A DNA stretch of 57,807 nt from an uncultured Clostridia bacterium (GCA_947383835.1 CANDEV010000015.1:1-57807); one strand, 5' to 3'; shown: positions 1 through 8,277, counted from the stretch's first letter. Numbers and translations: made by a program. The notes: generated from the letters alone by a model not told the origin.

Positions 1-246
1 TCCCGCTCCAAACAACCTGTCAAAATTTTATTTTTATTATGATTGTTTTGGGAATGACAAAATTTTCCCTTGCAAGCGACTATATACCGTAATACTTTTA
101 AATGAAAAAATATAAATCTATCCTCCGAAAAGTCTGAGCCTTTACCATTTTAGGCGTTCTACATAAATAATTATAAAATGCCCACACATATAACAATACT
201 TCTGTATTGTTATATGCATAACGGAGTACTCTTTAACTTTAAACTG
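1..246. other. Left-edge intergenic stretch with an AT-rich hairpin
   Basis: No convincing gene is visible here. A perfect 12-bp stem (ATATAACAATAC, positions 188-199, pairing with 204-215) around a TTCT loop lies about 30-60 bases past the stop of the HEPN gene on the minus strand. It has no clear T-run, so it is at best a weak terminator or an RNA-stabilising hairpin. The rest is AT-rich and unassigned. Confidence 0.4.
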
Positions 247-699
247 TCACGTCAGCCAGTACTTGCCTTTCTTGCGGTAGCTGCGGTAATCGAATTTCGT
301 AAGCTCACAGATAAATTCCAGCATATCCTCGGTGGCTTCGAGTATCTCCTTTGTAAGCTCCTTGCTTATCTCCTCGGGAATGTCGGCGGGGTACCTTGTT
401 TCTATGTAGTACCTGTTAAGCATTGCGCTTTTGCTTATCCATTTTGTAAAGGACTGATCCGTCAGCGCCGCCTGCTTGCAGAGCCATGTCAGATTGTGAC
501 CGTCGAAAAGCTTGCGGTGCTTATAAAGCAGGAACGCTTTCAGACCCTTTTCCATAGCCTGCTGACAATGGAACACCACAGGCTTGGAAAGCCTTTCGTC
601 ACCCACAAGAACGCGGGCGGACATTGTATCAAGGCAAGCGTGATAAAGCCAGTCATAATAACGCTTGCTGTCGGTGGAGTGACTACTGCTTCTGCTCAT
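247..699 (-). CDS. HEPN-domain protein (HepT/toxin-like)
   Basis: This 150-aa protein has the HEPN core: a central helix with FHCQQAMEKGLKAFLL (residues 43-58), followed by an R-x5-H motif (Arg-62 to His-68), the catalytic signature of HEPN ribonucleases. HEPN proteins encoded next to a nucleotidyltransferase-fold partner are typically toxins or RNA-binding effectors. The start is supported by GAGGGG eight to nine bases upstream. The gene overlaps the end of its upstream partner by 17 bases, so the two are probably co-translated. The canonical HepT motif RX4HXY, whose tyrosine is AMPylated by MntA, is not present: here His is followed by Asn-Leu. The toxin role is inference; the HEPN assignment is firm. 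Confidence 0.82.
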   Translation of the reverse strand: MSRSSSHSTDSKRYYDWLYHACLDTMSARVLVGDERLSKPVVFHCQQAMEKGLKAFLLYKHRKLFDGHNLTWLCKQAALTDQSFTKWISKSAMLNRYYIETRYPADIPEEISKELTKEILEATEDMLEFICELTKFDYRSYRKKGKYWLT

Positions 700-1000
700 A
701 TATCAAATTCCCCTCGTTTTCAATTCTGTACGCAAATGAAAAGTCGTCGTCAAGGCACTCGTTCCATTCGCTTACGTTATAGACTATTATGTCGCATGGC
801 ACGGGGCAGTCGGTTTTCAGCAGTATCTCCGTCTCCAGATCGGAGTGGCTGACATATTTGTCGTCCACCACAATGCAAAGCTTAAAGCGTATGACTTCGC
901 CCTTTGAATTTCTTTTTGCCGTTGCAAGAAAAATTTGCAGCGGGTCGCAAAGCTTTACTATTTCCTCCGACATTTCTTTTATAATTGGGTCGTTTATCAT
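683..1000 (-). CDS. Degenerate nucleotidyltransferase-fold protein, partner of HEPN
   Basis: A 105-aa protein directly upstream of, and overlapping, the HEPN gene. Size, position and the late strand CDIIVYNVSEWNE resemble minimal nucleotidyltransferase (MNT) antitoxins. The catalytic GSxxxG...DxD signature is absent, however: the equivalent stretch reads IFLATAKRNSKGE then RFKLCIVVDD. If it belongs to the MNT superfamily it is probably catalytically dead and may act by binding the HEPN protein. The start has an AAAGAGG site eight to nine bases upstream. The family assignment rests mainly on context and fold-like pattern. Confidence 0.6.
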   Translation of the reverse strand: MINDPIIKEMSEEIVKLCDPLQIFLATAKRNSKGEVIRFKLCIVVDDKYVSHSDLETEILLKTDCPVPCDIIVYNVSEWNECLDDDFSFAYRIENEGNLIYEQKQ

Positions 1001-1040
1001 AATTAAAAACCTCTTTAATAAAAATTAGAACCTACCAAAA

Positions 1041-1076
1041 AACGCCGCAGACAAAGAAGCTTCTGCGGCGTTTTTT
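1041..1076. terminator. Bidirectional-looking terminator after acpP
   Basis: A 9-bp GC-rich stem CGCCGCAGA (1043-1051) pairs with TCTGCGGCG (1062-1070). A-rich and T-rich flanks give a T-run on both strands. On the minus strand it ends the fatty-acid operon 20 bases after the acpP stop and separates it from the HEPN pair. Confidence 0.9.
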
Positions 1077-1094
1077 ACCTTTTGGTGAAAACAA

Positions 1095-1322
1095 TTACTG
1101 ATTATCCTCGATATACTTAACAATATCGCCGACGGTCTTAATGCTTTCAACAGCCTCATCGGGGATCTCGATATCGAATTCCTCTTCAAGGCTCATTACA
1201 AGGTCAACTACGTCGAGAGAGTCAGCGCCAAGATCGTCCTGGATATTGGCGTTTGTTGTTACCTTGTCGGCGTCAACGTCGAGCTGCTCAACGATAATTT
1301 CCTTTACCTTATCAAATACCAT
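1095..1322 (-). CDS. acpP: Acyl carrier protein
   Basis: A 75-aa acidic acyl carrier protein that carries growing acyl chains on a 4'-phosphopantetheine arm during cytosolic fatty-acid synthesis. The attachment serine is Ser-35 in the GADSLDVVDL motif. Length and charge are typical. A GGAGG site lies eight bases before the ATG. It is the last gene of the fab/acc series, about 95 bases after accA, and probably also has its own promoter. Ending the operon is unusual; in many clostridial operons acpP sits near fabH or fabK. Confidence 0.97.
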   Translation of the reverse strand: MVFDKVKEIIVEQLDVDADKVTTNANIQDDLGADSLDVVDLVMSLEEEFDIEIPDEAVESIKTVGDIVKYIEDNQ

Positions 1323-1339
1323 GTTTTTTGCCTCCGTTC

Positions 1340-1367
1340 ATATTATTTTTTATTGGTATAAAGACAA
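1340..1367 (-). promoter_or_regulatory. Possible acpP promoter
   Basis: On the minus strand TTGTCT (1362-1367), a 16-base spacer and TAATAT (1340-1345) lie just upstream of acpP. This could give extra acpP transcript beyond operon read-through. It is moderate sequence evidence only. Confidence 0.4.
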
Positions 1368-1417
1368 TATGAAATGTCCTTATAAACTGACCTCATACGG
1401 CAAGCTTGACCGGAAAA

Positions 1418-2233
1418 TTATTCCTCTATGAACTTACCGATTTTTCTAAACTTAGTATAACGTTCATTTAGCAAAACGTCAATATCTATTTTCATTTTTT
1501 CTCTTAGAGATTTATACAAAAATTCTGCAATATTTTCGGCAGTTTGACCAACATCGTTGTGTGCGCCCCCTAAAGGCTCCTCTATTATCTTCTCCGCAAC
1601 CTCCAGTTCCACCATATCTTCGGCGGTAACGCGCATTATATTGCAGGCTTCCTTTTCCTTGCCCGCATCTTTCCAAAGAATGGAAGCAAATCCCCTGGGA
1701 GAAATTACCGTGTAGGAAGCATTTTCCAAAATAGCAAGCTCGTCGCATACTCCCAAAGCAAGCGCGCCGCCGCTTCCAGCCTCGCCGAGGACAACGCTGA
1801 TGATAGGAGTCCGCAGCCGCATAAATTCCATGATATTTTTTGCAATAGCCTCTCCCTGTCCACGCTTCTCGGCTTCAACGCCGCAGAATGCCCCCGGCGT
1901 GTCGATAAAGCATATAACAGGTCTGCGGAACTTTTCCGCCTGCTTTACAAGCCGCAGAGCCTTTCTGTAGCCCTCGGGGTGGGGCATGGCAAAGTTGCTC
2001 TCCTTGTTTTCGTTGAGGTTTCTGCCCTTGACCTGCGCGATAATTGTAACTGGTATACCGTTTATAGAGCCTATGCCCCCCACTATCGCCTTGTCGTCGC
2101 CGAAGCAGCGGTCTCCGTGCATTTCGATAAACTCGTCAAAAATAAGCGGTATGTAGTCTCTTACGGTGGGTCTGCCCTTGTGGCGGACTACTTCAAGACG
2201 CTCGTAGGGAGTAAGCTTATTCATCTTTTCCAT
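1418..2233 (-). CDS. accA: Acetyl-CoA carboxylase carboxyltransferase subunit alpha
   Basis: A 271-aa crotonase-fold subunit that, with AccD, transfers carboxyl from carboxybiotin to acetyl-CoA to make malonyl-CoA. Recognised by DTPGAFCG (about 111-118) and the oxyanion-hole segment GEAGSGGALALG (150-161). The ATG follows the accD stop codon directly, and the ribosome site GGAGGGG lies inside the last accD codons, so translation is coupled, as expected for a 1:1 complex. The length is at the short end for the bacterial family. Confidence 0.96.
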   Translation of the reverse strand: MEKMNKLTPYERLEVVRHKGRPTVRDYIPLIFDEFIEMHGDRCFGDDKAIVGGIGSINGIPVTIIAQVKGRNLNENKESNFAMPHPEGYRKALRLVKQAEKFRRPVICFIDTPGAFCGVEAEKRGQGEAIAKNIMEFMRLRTPIISVVLGEAGSGGALALGVCDELAILENASYTVISPRGFASILWKDAGKEKEACNIMRVTAEDMVELEVAEKIIEEPLGGAHNDVGQTAENIAEFLYKSLREKMKIDIDVLLNERYTKFRKIGKFIEE

Positions 2234-3133
2234 TTACAGATCCCCTCCCGTTTTGTGCAGCTTTAAAATGTGTGCAATAGTTCTTCGCATGGATTTTCTT
2301 TCAACTATCATATCGGCAAAGCCGTGCTCCAGCATAAATTCCGCCGACTGGAAATCATCGGGGAGACGCTGCTTTATAGTTCCCTCGATAACGCGTCTGC
2401 CCGCAAAGCCTATAAGGACTTTCGGCTCGGCGATAATAACGTCCCCCAAAGAAGCAAAGGAAGCCGTTACCCCGCCTGTTGTGGGATCGGTCATTACCGT
2501 TATGTAAAGCAGACCCGCGTCGCTGTGACGGGCAACTGCACCGCTTGTCTTAGCCATCTGCATAAGAGAAACGATACCCTCCTGCATTCTCGCTCCCCCC
2601 GAAGCTGTGAACATTATCACGGGGAGCTTGTTTTTCGTGGCAAACTCAAATGCGCGTGTGATTTTCTCACCCACAACGCTGCCCATTGAAGCCATCATGT
2701 ATCGGGAATCCATTACGCCGATAACGCACCGTTCCCCGCGTATCGTACATTCGCCAGTGATGACGGCGTCCTTAAGGCCCGTACTGTCGCGGAGAGCCTG
2801 CTGCTTAGCCTCGTAATCTGGGAAATCTATAGGATTTTCGCTGACCATATTGGGGTCGAATTCCTTAAAGCTTTCCTTGTCAGCAATAAGCTTTATTCTT
2901 TCGGGAGCGGAAATTCTCGCGTGGTAGCCGCATTCGGGGCACACCTTTAAATTTTTCTCCAGCTCGTCGGTCATTATCACATTCAGACATCTCGGGCACT
3001 TAAACAGCATATTTTTCGGCACCCTTACAGCCGAATCGTCCTTATCGGGTTTGTCGGAGGCTTTTTCCTCCTCTGCGCTGTTAAGATTGTCAAGACGGGT
3101 TTTAACAACGTTGAACAAGTCCTCAAGACCCAT
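2234..3133 (-). CDS. accD: Acetyl-CoA carboxylase carboxyltransferase subunit beta
   Basis: A 299-aa AccD with the N-terminal zinc ribbon (Cys-46/49 and Cys-65/68, CPRC...CPEC) followed by the crotonase-like carboxyltransferase domain (FTASGGARMQEG). I place the start at the ATG giving MGLEDLF because AAAAGGAG lies eight bases upstream; a longer open frame to 3172 has no ribosome site. It works with AccA, immediately downstream, and with AccB/AccC in the same operon. Confidence 0.96.
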   Translation of the reverse strand: MGLEDLFNVVKTRLDNLNSAEEEKASDKPDKDDSAVRVPKNMLFKCPRCLNVIMTDELEKNLKVCPECGYHARISAPERIKLIADKESFKEFDPNMVSENPIDFPDYEAKQQALRDSTGLKDAVITGECTIRGERCVIGVMDSRYMMASMGSVVGEKITRAFEFATKNKLPVIMFTASGGARMQEGIVSLMQMAKTSGAVARHSDAGLLYITVMTDPTTGGVTASFASLGDVIIAEPKVLIGFAGRRVIEGTIKQRLPDDFQSAEFMLEHGFADMIVERKSMRRTIAHILKLHKTGGDL

Positions 3134-3178
3134 TTTGTTCACTCCTTTTCGGAAATATATATAGTATGCCATATTTTA

Positions 3179-3814
3179 TCATGGAGGAAGAATAAATCCA
3201 AGTACTGTTAAAATAATAATATACGTTTTGTATTTTTTACTTAGAGTATTCCTGTCATAAATCAGCCAGATAACGCCCCAAATAGGCGGTAAAAAAAATG
3301 TGAGCAGCGCAAATATCCAGTATTTTTTCAAAAAATCCCAAAAGCTGTCGCCCGAAGCGTTTTGGTTCGGATTTGTATAAGGCTTGAAATTGCCGTTCGC
3401 GTACGGATTTTGACCGTTCTGCTTAGGGACATTCTGCGGCGGCGCGTTGTTTATATAAGGTCCCGCATAGGGAGACTGGTTGCCGCTCTGCTTAGAAGCA
3501 TTATTTGCATACGGATTTGCTCCGCCTATATTTGCTCCGTTGTTTTGGTTTGCATAGGGGTTTGCGAAAAGGGTATCCTTTTTAGGTTCCTCCCGCACCT
3601 TGAATTCCATCGGCTTGGGACGGTTGGGGTATATCTCCTCGGTGATATGTTCGGGGGTTATCTCACGTACCGCGGGCTGCTCCTGAGGATAATCCGATGG
3701 ATCGTAGTTGTAGAGCGCGCTTATGTCCTCCTCATCGGGAATTGCGTATCCGCACTCGTTACAGTAATTGCCCTTAACGTTCCCTCCGCACAGGGGACAT
3801 CTTTTTACCGCCAT
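3179..3814 (-). CDS. Zinc-ribbon membrane protein (accC-accD interval, second copy)
   Basis: A 211-aa protein of unknown function. It begins with a zinc ribbon (Cys-6, Cys-9, Cys-18, Cys-21: CPLCGG...CNECGYAIPD). A long Asn/Pro/Gln-rich disordered linker follows, with repeated NPYAN-type units. It ends with two hydrophobic segments (about 165-187 and 198-211). Its N-terminus closely matches the neighbouring 225-aa protein, so the two are paralogues. It lies between accC and accD on the same strand with normal spacing, so it is transcribed with acetyl-CoA carboxylase. A membrane scaffold or regulator of lipid synthesis is a guess only. Confidence 0.75.
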   Translation of the reverse strand: MAVKRCPLCGGNVKGNYCNECGYAIPDEEDISALYNYDPSDYPQEQPAVREITPEHITEEIYPNRPKPMEFKVREEPKKDTLFANPYANQNNGANIGGANPYANNASKQSGNQSPYAGPYINNAPPQNVPKQNGQNPYANGNFKPYTNPNQNASGDSFWDFLKKYWIFALLTFFLPPIWGVIWLIYDRNTLSKKYKTYIIILTVLGFILPP

Positions 3815-3832
3815 TTTATCTCACGCTCCTTT

Positions 3833-3936
3833 ATGCTGATTTGCGACTAAAAAGCGTGTAAAAATCAAGCCAAAATTTGCGCGTATGATTTTTGTGCAGA
3901 TTTTTTACCTACGCTTTTAAGAGCAAATCAGTATTA
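3833..3936. repeat. Family B palindromic repeat, copy 1
   Basis: About 104 bp with ends ATGCTGATTTGCGACTA and (inverted) AATACTGATTTGCTC. The AT-rich interior can fold back (GTGTAAAAATC against GATTTTTTAC). It sits between the two zinc-ribbon genes and contributes the TAA stop codon of the upstream one. Related copies are at 10688-10793, 48407-48515 and 55592-55694. Confidence 0.8.
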
Positions 3937-4611
3937 GTAGTAATGCCGACCTCTTGTCAAAAATCCTTTTATGAAATATTGTATAAGTATGTCAAACCCT
4001 GTGGGATCCCATTTGACCGCCTGCAATAAAATTGTCGTCAGCAATATCGCCGCCGCAAAAAACAGCTCGCTTTTTTTACGATCCTTATCCATATTTATGA
4101 CAAAGTAGAAAAACGCAAAGCCGTACCCCACCGAGGGAAGAATTGCCGTCAAAAGAAATTTCCACCAGTTGTTAAATACGAAATCGGACACTGATTTTAC
4201 CATTTTTGTCGGCAAGTCCAACGTATCGGCAGAATTTACAGGCTTTTGCTGATTGCCGTAATTAGGCTTTGTATAGGGTACAAAGGACGTATTCGCCATA
4301 TTCAGCGCAGGTGATTTTTTAGCAGCTTCGGCAGCCGCTTTTGCCTGCGCCCTTTTCAGCCGCGCCGCCTGTCTGCGCTGTTCCGCAGTCGGCAGTGCAG
4401 AGGCGTCGGGTATTTCTATTGAGGGAATATCGTCCTCGTCATAATCGAAAACCGCGTCGCCGAAAACCACGTTGTCGGGGGACAGGTCATATACCGCGGA
4501 AAGCTTTTCCGTATCGGGCACAGCATATCCGCATGAGCTGCACTCACCCAACAGCACATCTCCGCCGCAAAGGGGACATTTTTCCTTGGACGCGACCTGT
4601 AGATCTTCCAC
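3934..4611 (-). CDS. Zinc-ribbon membrane protein (accC-accD interval, first copy)
   Basis: A 225-aa protein starting with a zinc ribbon (Cys-12, 15, 24, 27: CPLCGG...CSSCGYAVPD). An acidic and Ala-rich linker follows, then two to three hydrophobic segments near the C-terminus (about 150-175 and 180-215). The GTG start lies four bases after the accC stop, with GCAGGG inside the end of accC, so it is probably coupled to accC. Its TAA stop lies in the terminal bases of a family B repeat, so the original C-terminus may have been altered by insertion. It is paralogous to the next gene downstream. Function unknown. Confidence 0.72.
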   Translation of the reverse strand: MEDLQVASKEKCPLCGGDVLLGECSSCGYAVPDTEKLSAVYDLSPDNVVFGDAVFDYDEDDIPSIEIPDASALPTAEQRRQAARLKRAQAKAAAEAAKKSPALNMANTSFVPYTKPNYGNQQKPVNSADTLDLPTKMVKSVSDFVFNNWWKFLLTAILPSVGYGFAFFYFVINMDKDRKKSELFFAAAILLTTILLQAVKWDPTGFDILIQYFIKGFLTRGRHYY

Positions 4612-4615
4612 CGCG

Positions 4616-5956
4616 CTAACCCTGCTTTCTTCCTAAATATCCTATGTCGTACTTTCCCGACTCAAACATCGGGTCTCTTATCAGCGAAAGCTGAAAATCT
4701 ATATTTGTATCAACACCCTCAACGATAAATTCCGCCAAAGCCCATTTCATTTTTGCAATGGCTTCTTCCCTTGTGGGAGCGTACACAATAAGCTTTGCGA
4801 TCATGCTGTCGTAGTAGGGCGGTATAGTATAGCCCTGATATGCCGCGCTGTCTATTCTCACTCCGGGACCGCCGGGGATAAGCATTGCGTTTATCTTTCC
4901 GGGGCATGGACGGAAACCCTTTTCGGGGTTCTCCGCATTTATTCGGCACTCTATTGAGTGTCCCTTTATGCGTATGTCCTCCTGTGAATAGGGCAGCTCT
5001 TTTCCCGCCGCAATTTTAAGCTGCGCCTTAACAAGGTCTACCCCTGTAACAAACTCGGTAATGGGGTGCTCCACCTGAATACGGGTGTTCATCTCCATGA
5101 AATAGAAATTATTTTCATTGTCCACAAGGAACTCGATAGTGCCCGCATTGTAGTATCCGCAGACCTTTGCCGCAGCCACGGCAGCCTTGCCCATACGCTC
5201 CCGGAGCATTGGGGTCATTATCACGGAGGGACTTTCCTCCAGCACCTTTTGGTTGCGCCTCTGCATGGAGCAGTCACGCTCGCCAAGATGTACGACGTTG
5301 CCGTGCATATCCGCCAGAATTTGTATTTCAATATGTTTTGGGTTTACGATAAATTTCTCCATGTATATGCTGTCGTCGCCGAAATAATTCAGCGCCTCCT
5401 GCTTTGCGGCTTCTATTTGGGGGACTAAGTCCTCCATGCGCTCAACAAGGCGTATGCCGCGTCCGCCGCCGCCTGCCGATGCCTTTACCATAAGAGGAAA
5501 GCCTATTTCCTCCGCAAGCCTTTTTGCATCGTCCATGGACTTTACCGCGCCGTCGCTGCCCGGGATAACAGGTACTCCCGCGTTTTTCATGGCAGTCTTC
5601 GCAGCAGCCTTGTCACCCAGCATTTCGATAGACTCGGGTGCAGGTCCTATAAAGGTTATACCGCACTTGCGGCAGTTCCGTGCAAAGGCGGCGTTCTCCG
5701 AAAGAAAGCCGAAGCCCGGGTGTACCGCGTCCGCTCCCGTTATTTCGCAGGCGGCGATTATCGCCTTTTCGTTCAAGTAGCTGTCCTTAGTTGCCGCGCC
5801 GCCTATGCATATCGCCTCGTCGGCAATTTGAGCATGGAGAGCAGTCCTGTCAGCGGTGGAAAAAACCGCCACTGTTTTCAGACCCAGCTCGCGGCAGGCT
5901 CTTATTACTCTTACGGCTATTTCGCCTCTGTTGGCGATAAGTACCTTTTTAAACAT
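4616..5956 (-). CDS. accC: Acetyl-CoA carboxylase biotin carboxylase subunit
   Basis: A 446-aa ATP-grasp enzyme that carboxylates the biotin on AccB using ATP and bicarbonate. It shows the N-terminal KVLIANRGEIAVRVIRA start and the glycine-rich ATP loop KASAGGGGRGIR. It also has the MEMNTRIQVEHP motif carrying catalytic Glu/Asn/Arg residues. Full length for the family. AAAGGAA precedes the ATG. It is preceded by a family A repeat and fabZ, and followed almost without gap by the zinc-ribbon gene. Confidence 0.97.
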   Translation of the reverse strand: MFKKVLIANRGEIAVRVIRACRELGLKTVAVFSTADRTALHAQIADEAICIGGAATKDSYLNEKAIIAACEITGADAVHPGFGFLSENAAFARNCRKCGITFIGPAPESIEMLGDKAAAKTAMKNAGVPVIPGSDGAVKSMDDAKRLAEEIGFPLMVKASAGGGGRGIRLVERMEDLVPQIEAAKQEALNYFGDDSIYMEKFIVNPKHIEIQILADMHGNVVHLGERDCSMQRRNQKVLEESPSVIMTPMLRERMGKAAVAAAKVCGYYNAGTIEFLVDNENNFYFMEMNTRIQVEHPITEFVTGVDLVKAQLKIAAGKELPYSQEDIRIKGHSIECRINAENPEKGFRPCPGKINAMLIPGGPGVRIDSAAYQGYTIPPYYDSMIAKLIVYAPTREEAIAKMKWALAEFIVEGVDTNIDFQLSLIRDPMFESGKYDIGYLGRKQG

Positions 5957-6017
5957 AACTAAATTTCCTTTCGGATTAACAGTAAAATTGTTTTATTGCA
6001 CCGATTACATATTATCT

Positions 6018-6107
6018 GTAGGGCGGGGGCTTGCTCCCGCCTCGCTGTATCAAGCATAATTGCAATTATAAATCGGGTACACAGGCGGGAGCAAGCCCCC
6101 GCCCTAC
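6018..6107. repeat. Family A palindromic repeat, copy 1
   Basis: A GC-rich inverted repeat of about 90 bp: GTAGGGCGGGGGCTTGCTC at one end and its complement at the other, around an AT-rich loop. It lies between fabZ and accC. The TAG stop of fabZ (6104-6106) is made by the repeat end itself. The hairpin could modulate read-through or mRNA stability between the two genes. Confidence 0.92.
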
Positions 6108-6532
6108 TTTATTGCAAACGATATTTCCGCCGCAACGGCTTTCTCGCCGTTCACCGTGGCAAGAGCCTTTCCAACGCCTACGGGACCCTTTACCTTGATT
6201 ATCTCAACCTCGATACGCAGGGTATCTCCGGGAACTACCTGACGGCGGAATTTTGCTTCCTTAACTCCTCCGAAAAAGCCTATCTTGCCCTTGTTTTCGG
6301 GAATTGAAAGCATTGCAACAGCTCCCGCCTGAGCGCACATTTCCAGCATAAGCACACCGGGGACAACGGGGTAATCGGGGAAATGTCCCTTGAACCAAAA
6401 TTCGTCCTCGTTCATGTGCTTTGTTGCGACAACGCGCTTGCCGACCTCCATTTCCTCGATAGTGTCTATCAGCAGGAACGGATCGCGGTGGGGGATTATT
6501 TCCATAATTTGTTCTTTGTTCATTAACGGCAT
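6104..6532 (-). CDS. fabZ: 3-hydroxyacyl-ACP dehydratase FabZ
   Basis: A 142-aa hot-dog-fold dehydratase converting 3-hydroxyacyl-ACP to trans-2-enoyl-ACP in the elongation cycle. Catalytic His-50 is in GHFPDYPVVPGVL and Glu-64 in MLEMCAQAG. The ribosome site AGGGGA is eight bases before the ATG. It lies 12 bases after accB. The C-terminus ends in an AIK tail and a TAG supplied by the family A repeat, so the last residues may differ from relatives that lack the repeat. Confidence 0.96.
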   Translation of the reverse strand: MPLMNKEQIMEIIPHRDPFLLIDTIEEMEVGKRVVATKHMNEDEFWFKGHFPDYPVVPGVLMLEMCAQAGAVAMLSIPENKGKIGFFGGVKEAKFRRQVVPGDTLRIEVEIIKVKGPVGVGKALATVNGEKAVAAEISFAIK

Positions 6533-6544
6533 AAGTACGTCCCC

Positions 6545-7021
6545 TTACTTTATTATCATAATAGGCTGGTCGAATTCCACAGCCTGACCGTTGCTTACGA
6601 GGATTTCCTCCACAACGCCGTCAAAGTCGCTCTGTACCTCGTTCATAAGCTTCATTGACTCGATTATCATAAGTACGTCTCCCTTTTTGACACGCTTGCC
6701 GACGGTTACAAAGGGAGGCTTGTCAGGGGCGGAGGCGGCGTAGAAAGTTCCCACCAATGGGGCTTTCACAATATTTCCCGAAACCTCGGGAACATCAGCC
6801 TGTGCCGCCTGAGCCGGCTGCTGCATCACTGGGGTCTGAACCAAAGGCATACCCATAGGCGGTGGCATGCCACCTAAAGGAGGCTGACATTTCCTGCCCT
6901 TTACGGTAATTTTCTTGCCGTCTCTTTCAACGGTCAGCTCTTCCAGCTCCTTTTCGTTTACAAGGTCTGCCAGTGCTGAAACGGTTTCTATGTCTATTAT
7001 ATCAAGTATCTTATCGCTCAT
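6545..7021 (-). CDS. accB: Biotin carboxyl carrier protein of acetyl-CoA carboxylase
   Basis: A 158-aa carrier subunit. The C-terminal biotinyl domain contains ESMKLMNEV with the biotinylated Lys-124. The Pro/Met/Gln-rich linker (about 46-75) is the flexible arm that swings biotin between AccC and AccA/D. AGGAGG lies eight bases before the ATG. It sits between fabF and fabZ, a common Firmicutes order. Confidence 0.97.
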   Translation of the reverse strand: MSDKILDIIDIETVSALADLVNEKELEELTVERDGKKITVKGRKCQPPLGGMPPPMGMPLVQTPVMQQPAQAAQADVPEVSGNIVKAPLVGTFYAASAPDKPPFVTVGKRVKKGDVLMIIESMKLMNEVQSDFDGVVEEILVSNGQAVEFDQPIMIIK

Positions 7022-7038
7022 CTGAAATGCCTCCTAAA

Positions 7039-8277
7039 TTATTCCTTATATTTAATAATGCAAAGCGTAGCATTGTGTCCGCCGAAGCCGAGACTGTTGG
7101 AAAGAGCTGCGTTTACGGTCATGCTCCGTCCGCCCTCTGTACAGTAATCAAGGTCACATTCGGGGTCGGGGACTTTATATCCAAGCGTTTTGTGGACGTA
7201 ATCGTTCTTTACCGTCAGCGCCGTAACGACCGCCTCAACAGCTCCCGCCGCGCCCAAAAGGTGTCCCGTCATGGATTTTGTGGAATTGATAACAACTTTC
7301 TTTGCAGCCTCTTCGCCCAAAGCCTTTTTGACAGCCTTTGTTTCGTACTTATCGTTAAGTCCCGTGGACGTGCCGTGAGCGTTGATATAGTCGATATCCT
7401 CCGCTTTAAGTCCCGCCTCTGTAAAGGCATTCACCATTCCTCTTGCCGCAGCGTCGCCCTCCGGAGAGGGAGAGGTCATATGATATGCGTCACAGGTAGC
7501 GCCGTACCCTGAAATTTCAGCGTAAATTTTCGCGCCCCTTGCCTTAGCGTGCTCAAGCTCTTCAAGGACTAACGCGCCGCAGCCCTCGCCCAGTACAAAG
7601 CCGCTTCTTTCAGCGTCAAACGGTATTGAACACCTGTCCAAGTCGTCCGAACGGGTCAGGGCTTTCATATTGTTGAAGCCTGCCAGCGCGAACGTGCCAA
7701 CGCAGGACTCCGAACCGCCCGCGATACAAACGTCAAGATAGCCGTCCTTTATCTTGCGGAAAGCCTCGCCCACAGCGTGAGCCGACGAAGCGCAGGCTGT
7801 AGTTGAACAGAAGTTGTCCCCCTTGAAGCCTGTACGCATGGAAATCGTTCCCGCAGCCATGTTGCCTATCATCATAGGAACATAAAACACGGAAATCCTG
7901 TCCGCACCCTTTTCGAGAAATTTTTCATGCTCCGAAAGGGTAAGATTAAGTCCGCCTATGCCAACGCCGAAGATAACGCCTGCACGGAACGGGTCAAGGT
8001 CTTTGAAATCCGAACCGCTGTCAGCAAGAGCGTCCATAGCAGCAGTCACGCCGAACTGGGTAAATCTGTCCATACGGCGGGCTTCTTTTTTCTCAACATA
8101 TTTTTCCGGTGAGAAATCCTTTACTCTCGCGGCGATCTTAACATCGAAATCATCGCCTGTAATATCGTTTATATAGCCAAAGCCGTGCTTTCCGTCTTTA
8201 AGGCTTTCCCATAATTCGCCGACGCTGTTTCCCACGGGGGAAACCACGCCCATTCCCGTAATAACAACTCTTTTCAT
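7039..8277 (-). CDS. fabF: 3-oxoacyl-ACP synthase II
   Basis: A 412-aa condensing enzyme elongating acyl-ACP with malonyl-ACP. The Cys-His-His triad is visible: Cys-162 (STTACASSAH), His-301 (NAHGTSTGLND) and His-339 (TGHLLGAAG). I start at MKRVVITG; an in-frame TTG four codons upstream lies too close to the GAAAGGA site. It lies 17 bases before accB. A family A repeat occupies the interval to fabG. Confidence 0.97.
   Translation of the reverse strand: MKRVVITGMGVVSPVGNSVGELWESLKDGKHGFGYINDITGDDFDVKIAARVKDFSPEKYVEKKEARRMDRFTQFGVTAAMDALADSGSDFKDLDPFRAGVIFGVGIGGLNLTLSEHEKFLEKGADRISVFYVPMMIGNMAAGTISMRTGFKGDNFCSTTACASSAHAVGEAFRKIKDGYLDVCIAGGSESCVGTFALAGFNNMKALTRSDDLDRCSIPFDAERSGFVLGEGCGALVLEELEHAKARGAKIYAEISGYGATCDAYHMTSPSPEGDAAARGMVNAFTEAGLKAEDIDYINAHGTSTGLNDKYETKAVKKALGEEAAKKVVINSTKSMTGHLLGAAGAVEAVVTALTVKNDYVHKTLGYKVPDPECDLDYCTEGGRSMTVNAALSNSLGFGGHNATLCIIKYKE

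Noticed and set aside
178..852. A 224-codon plus-strand frame over the HEPN pair
   Set aside because: Antisense shadow of two genes with good motifs and ribosome sites.
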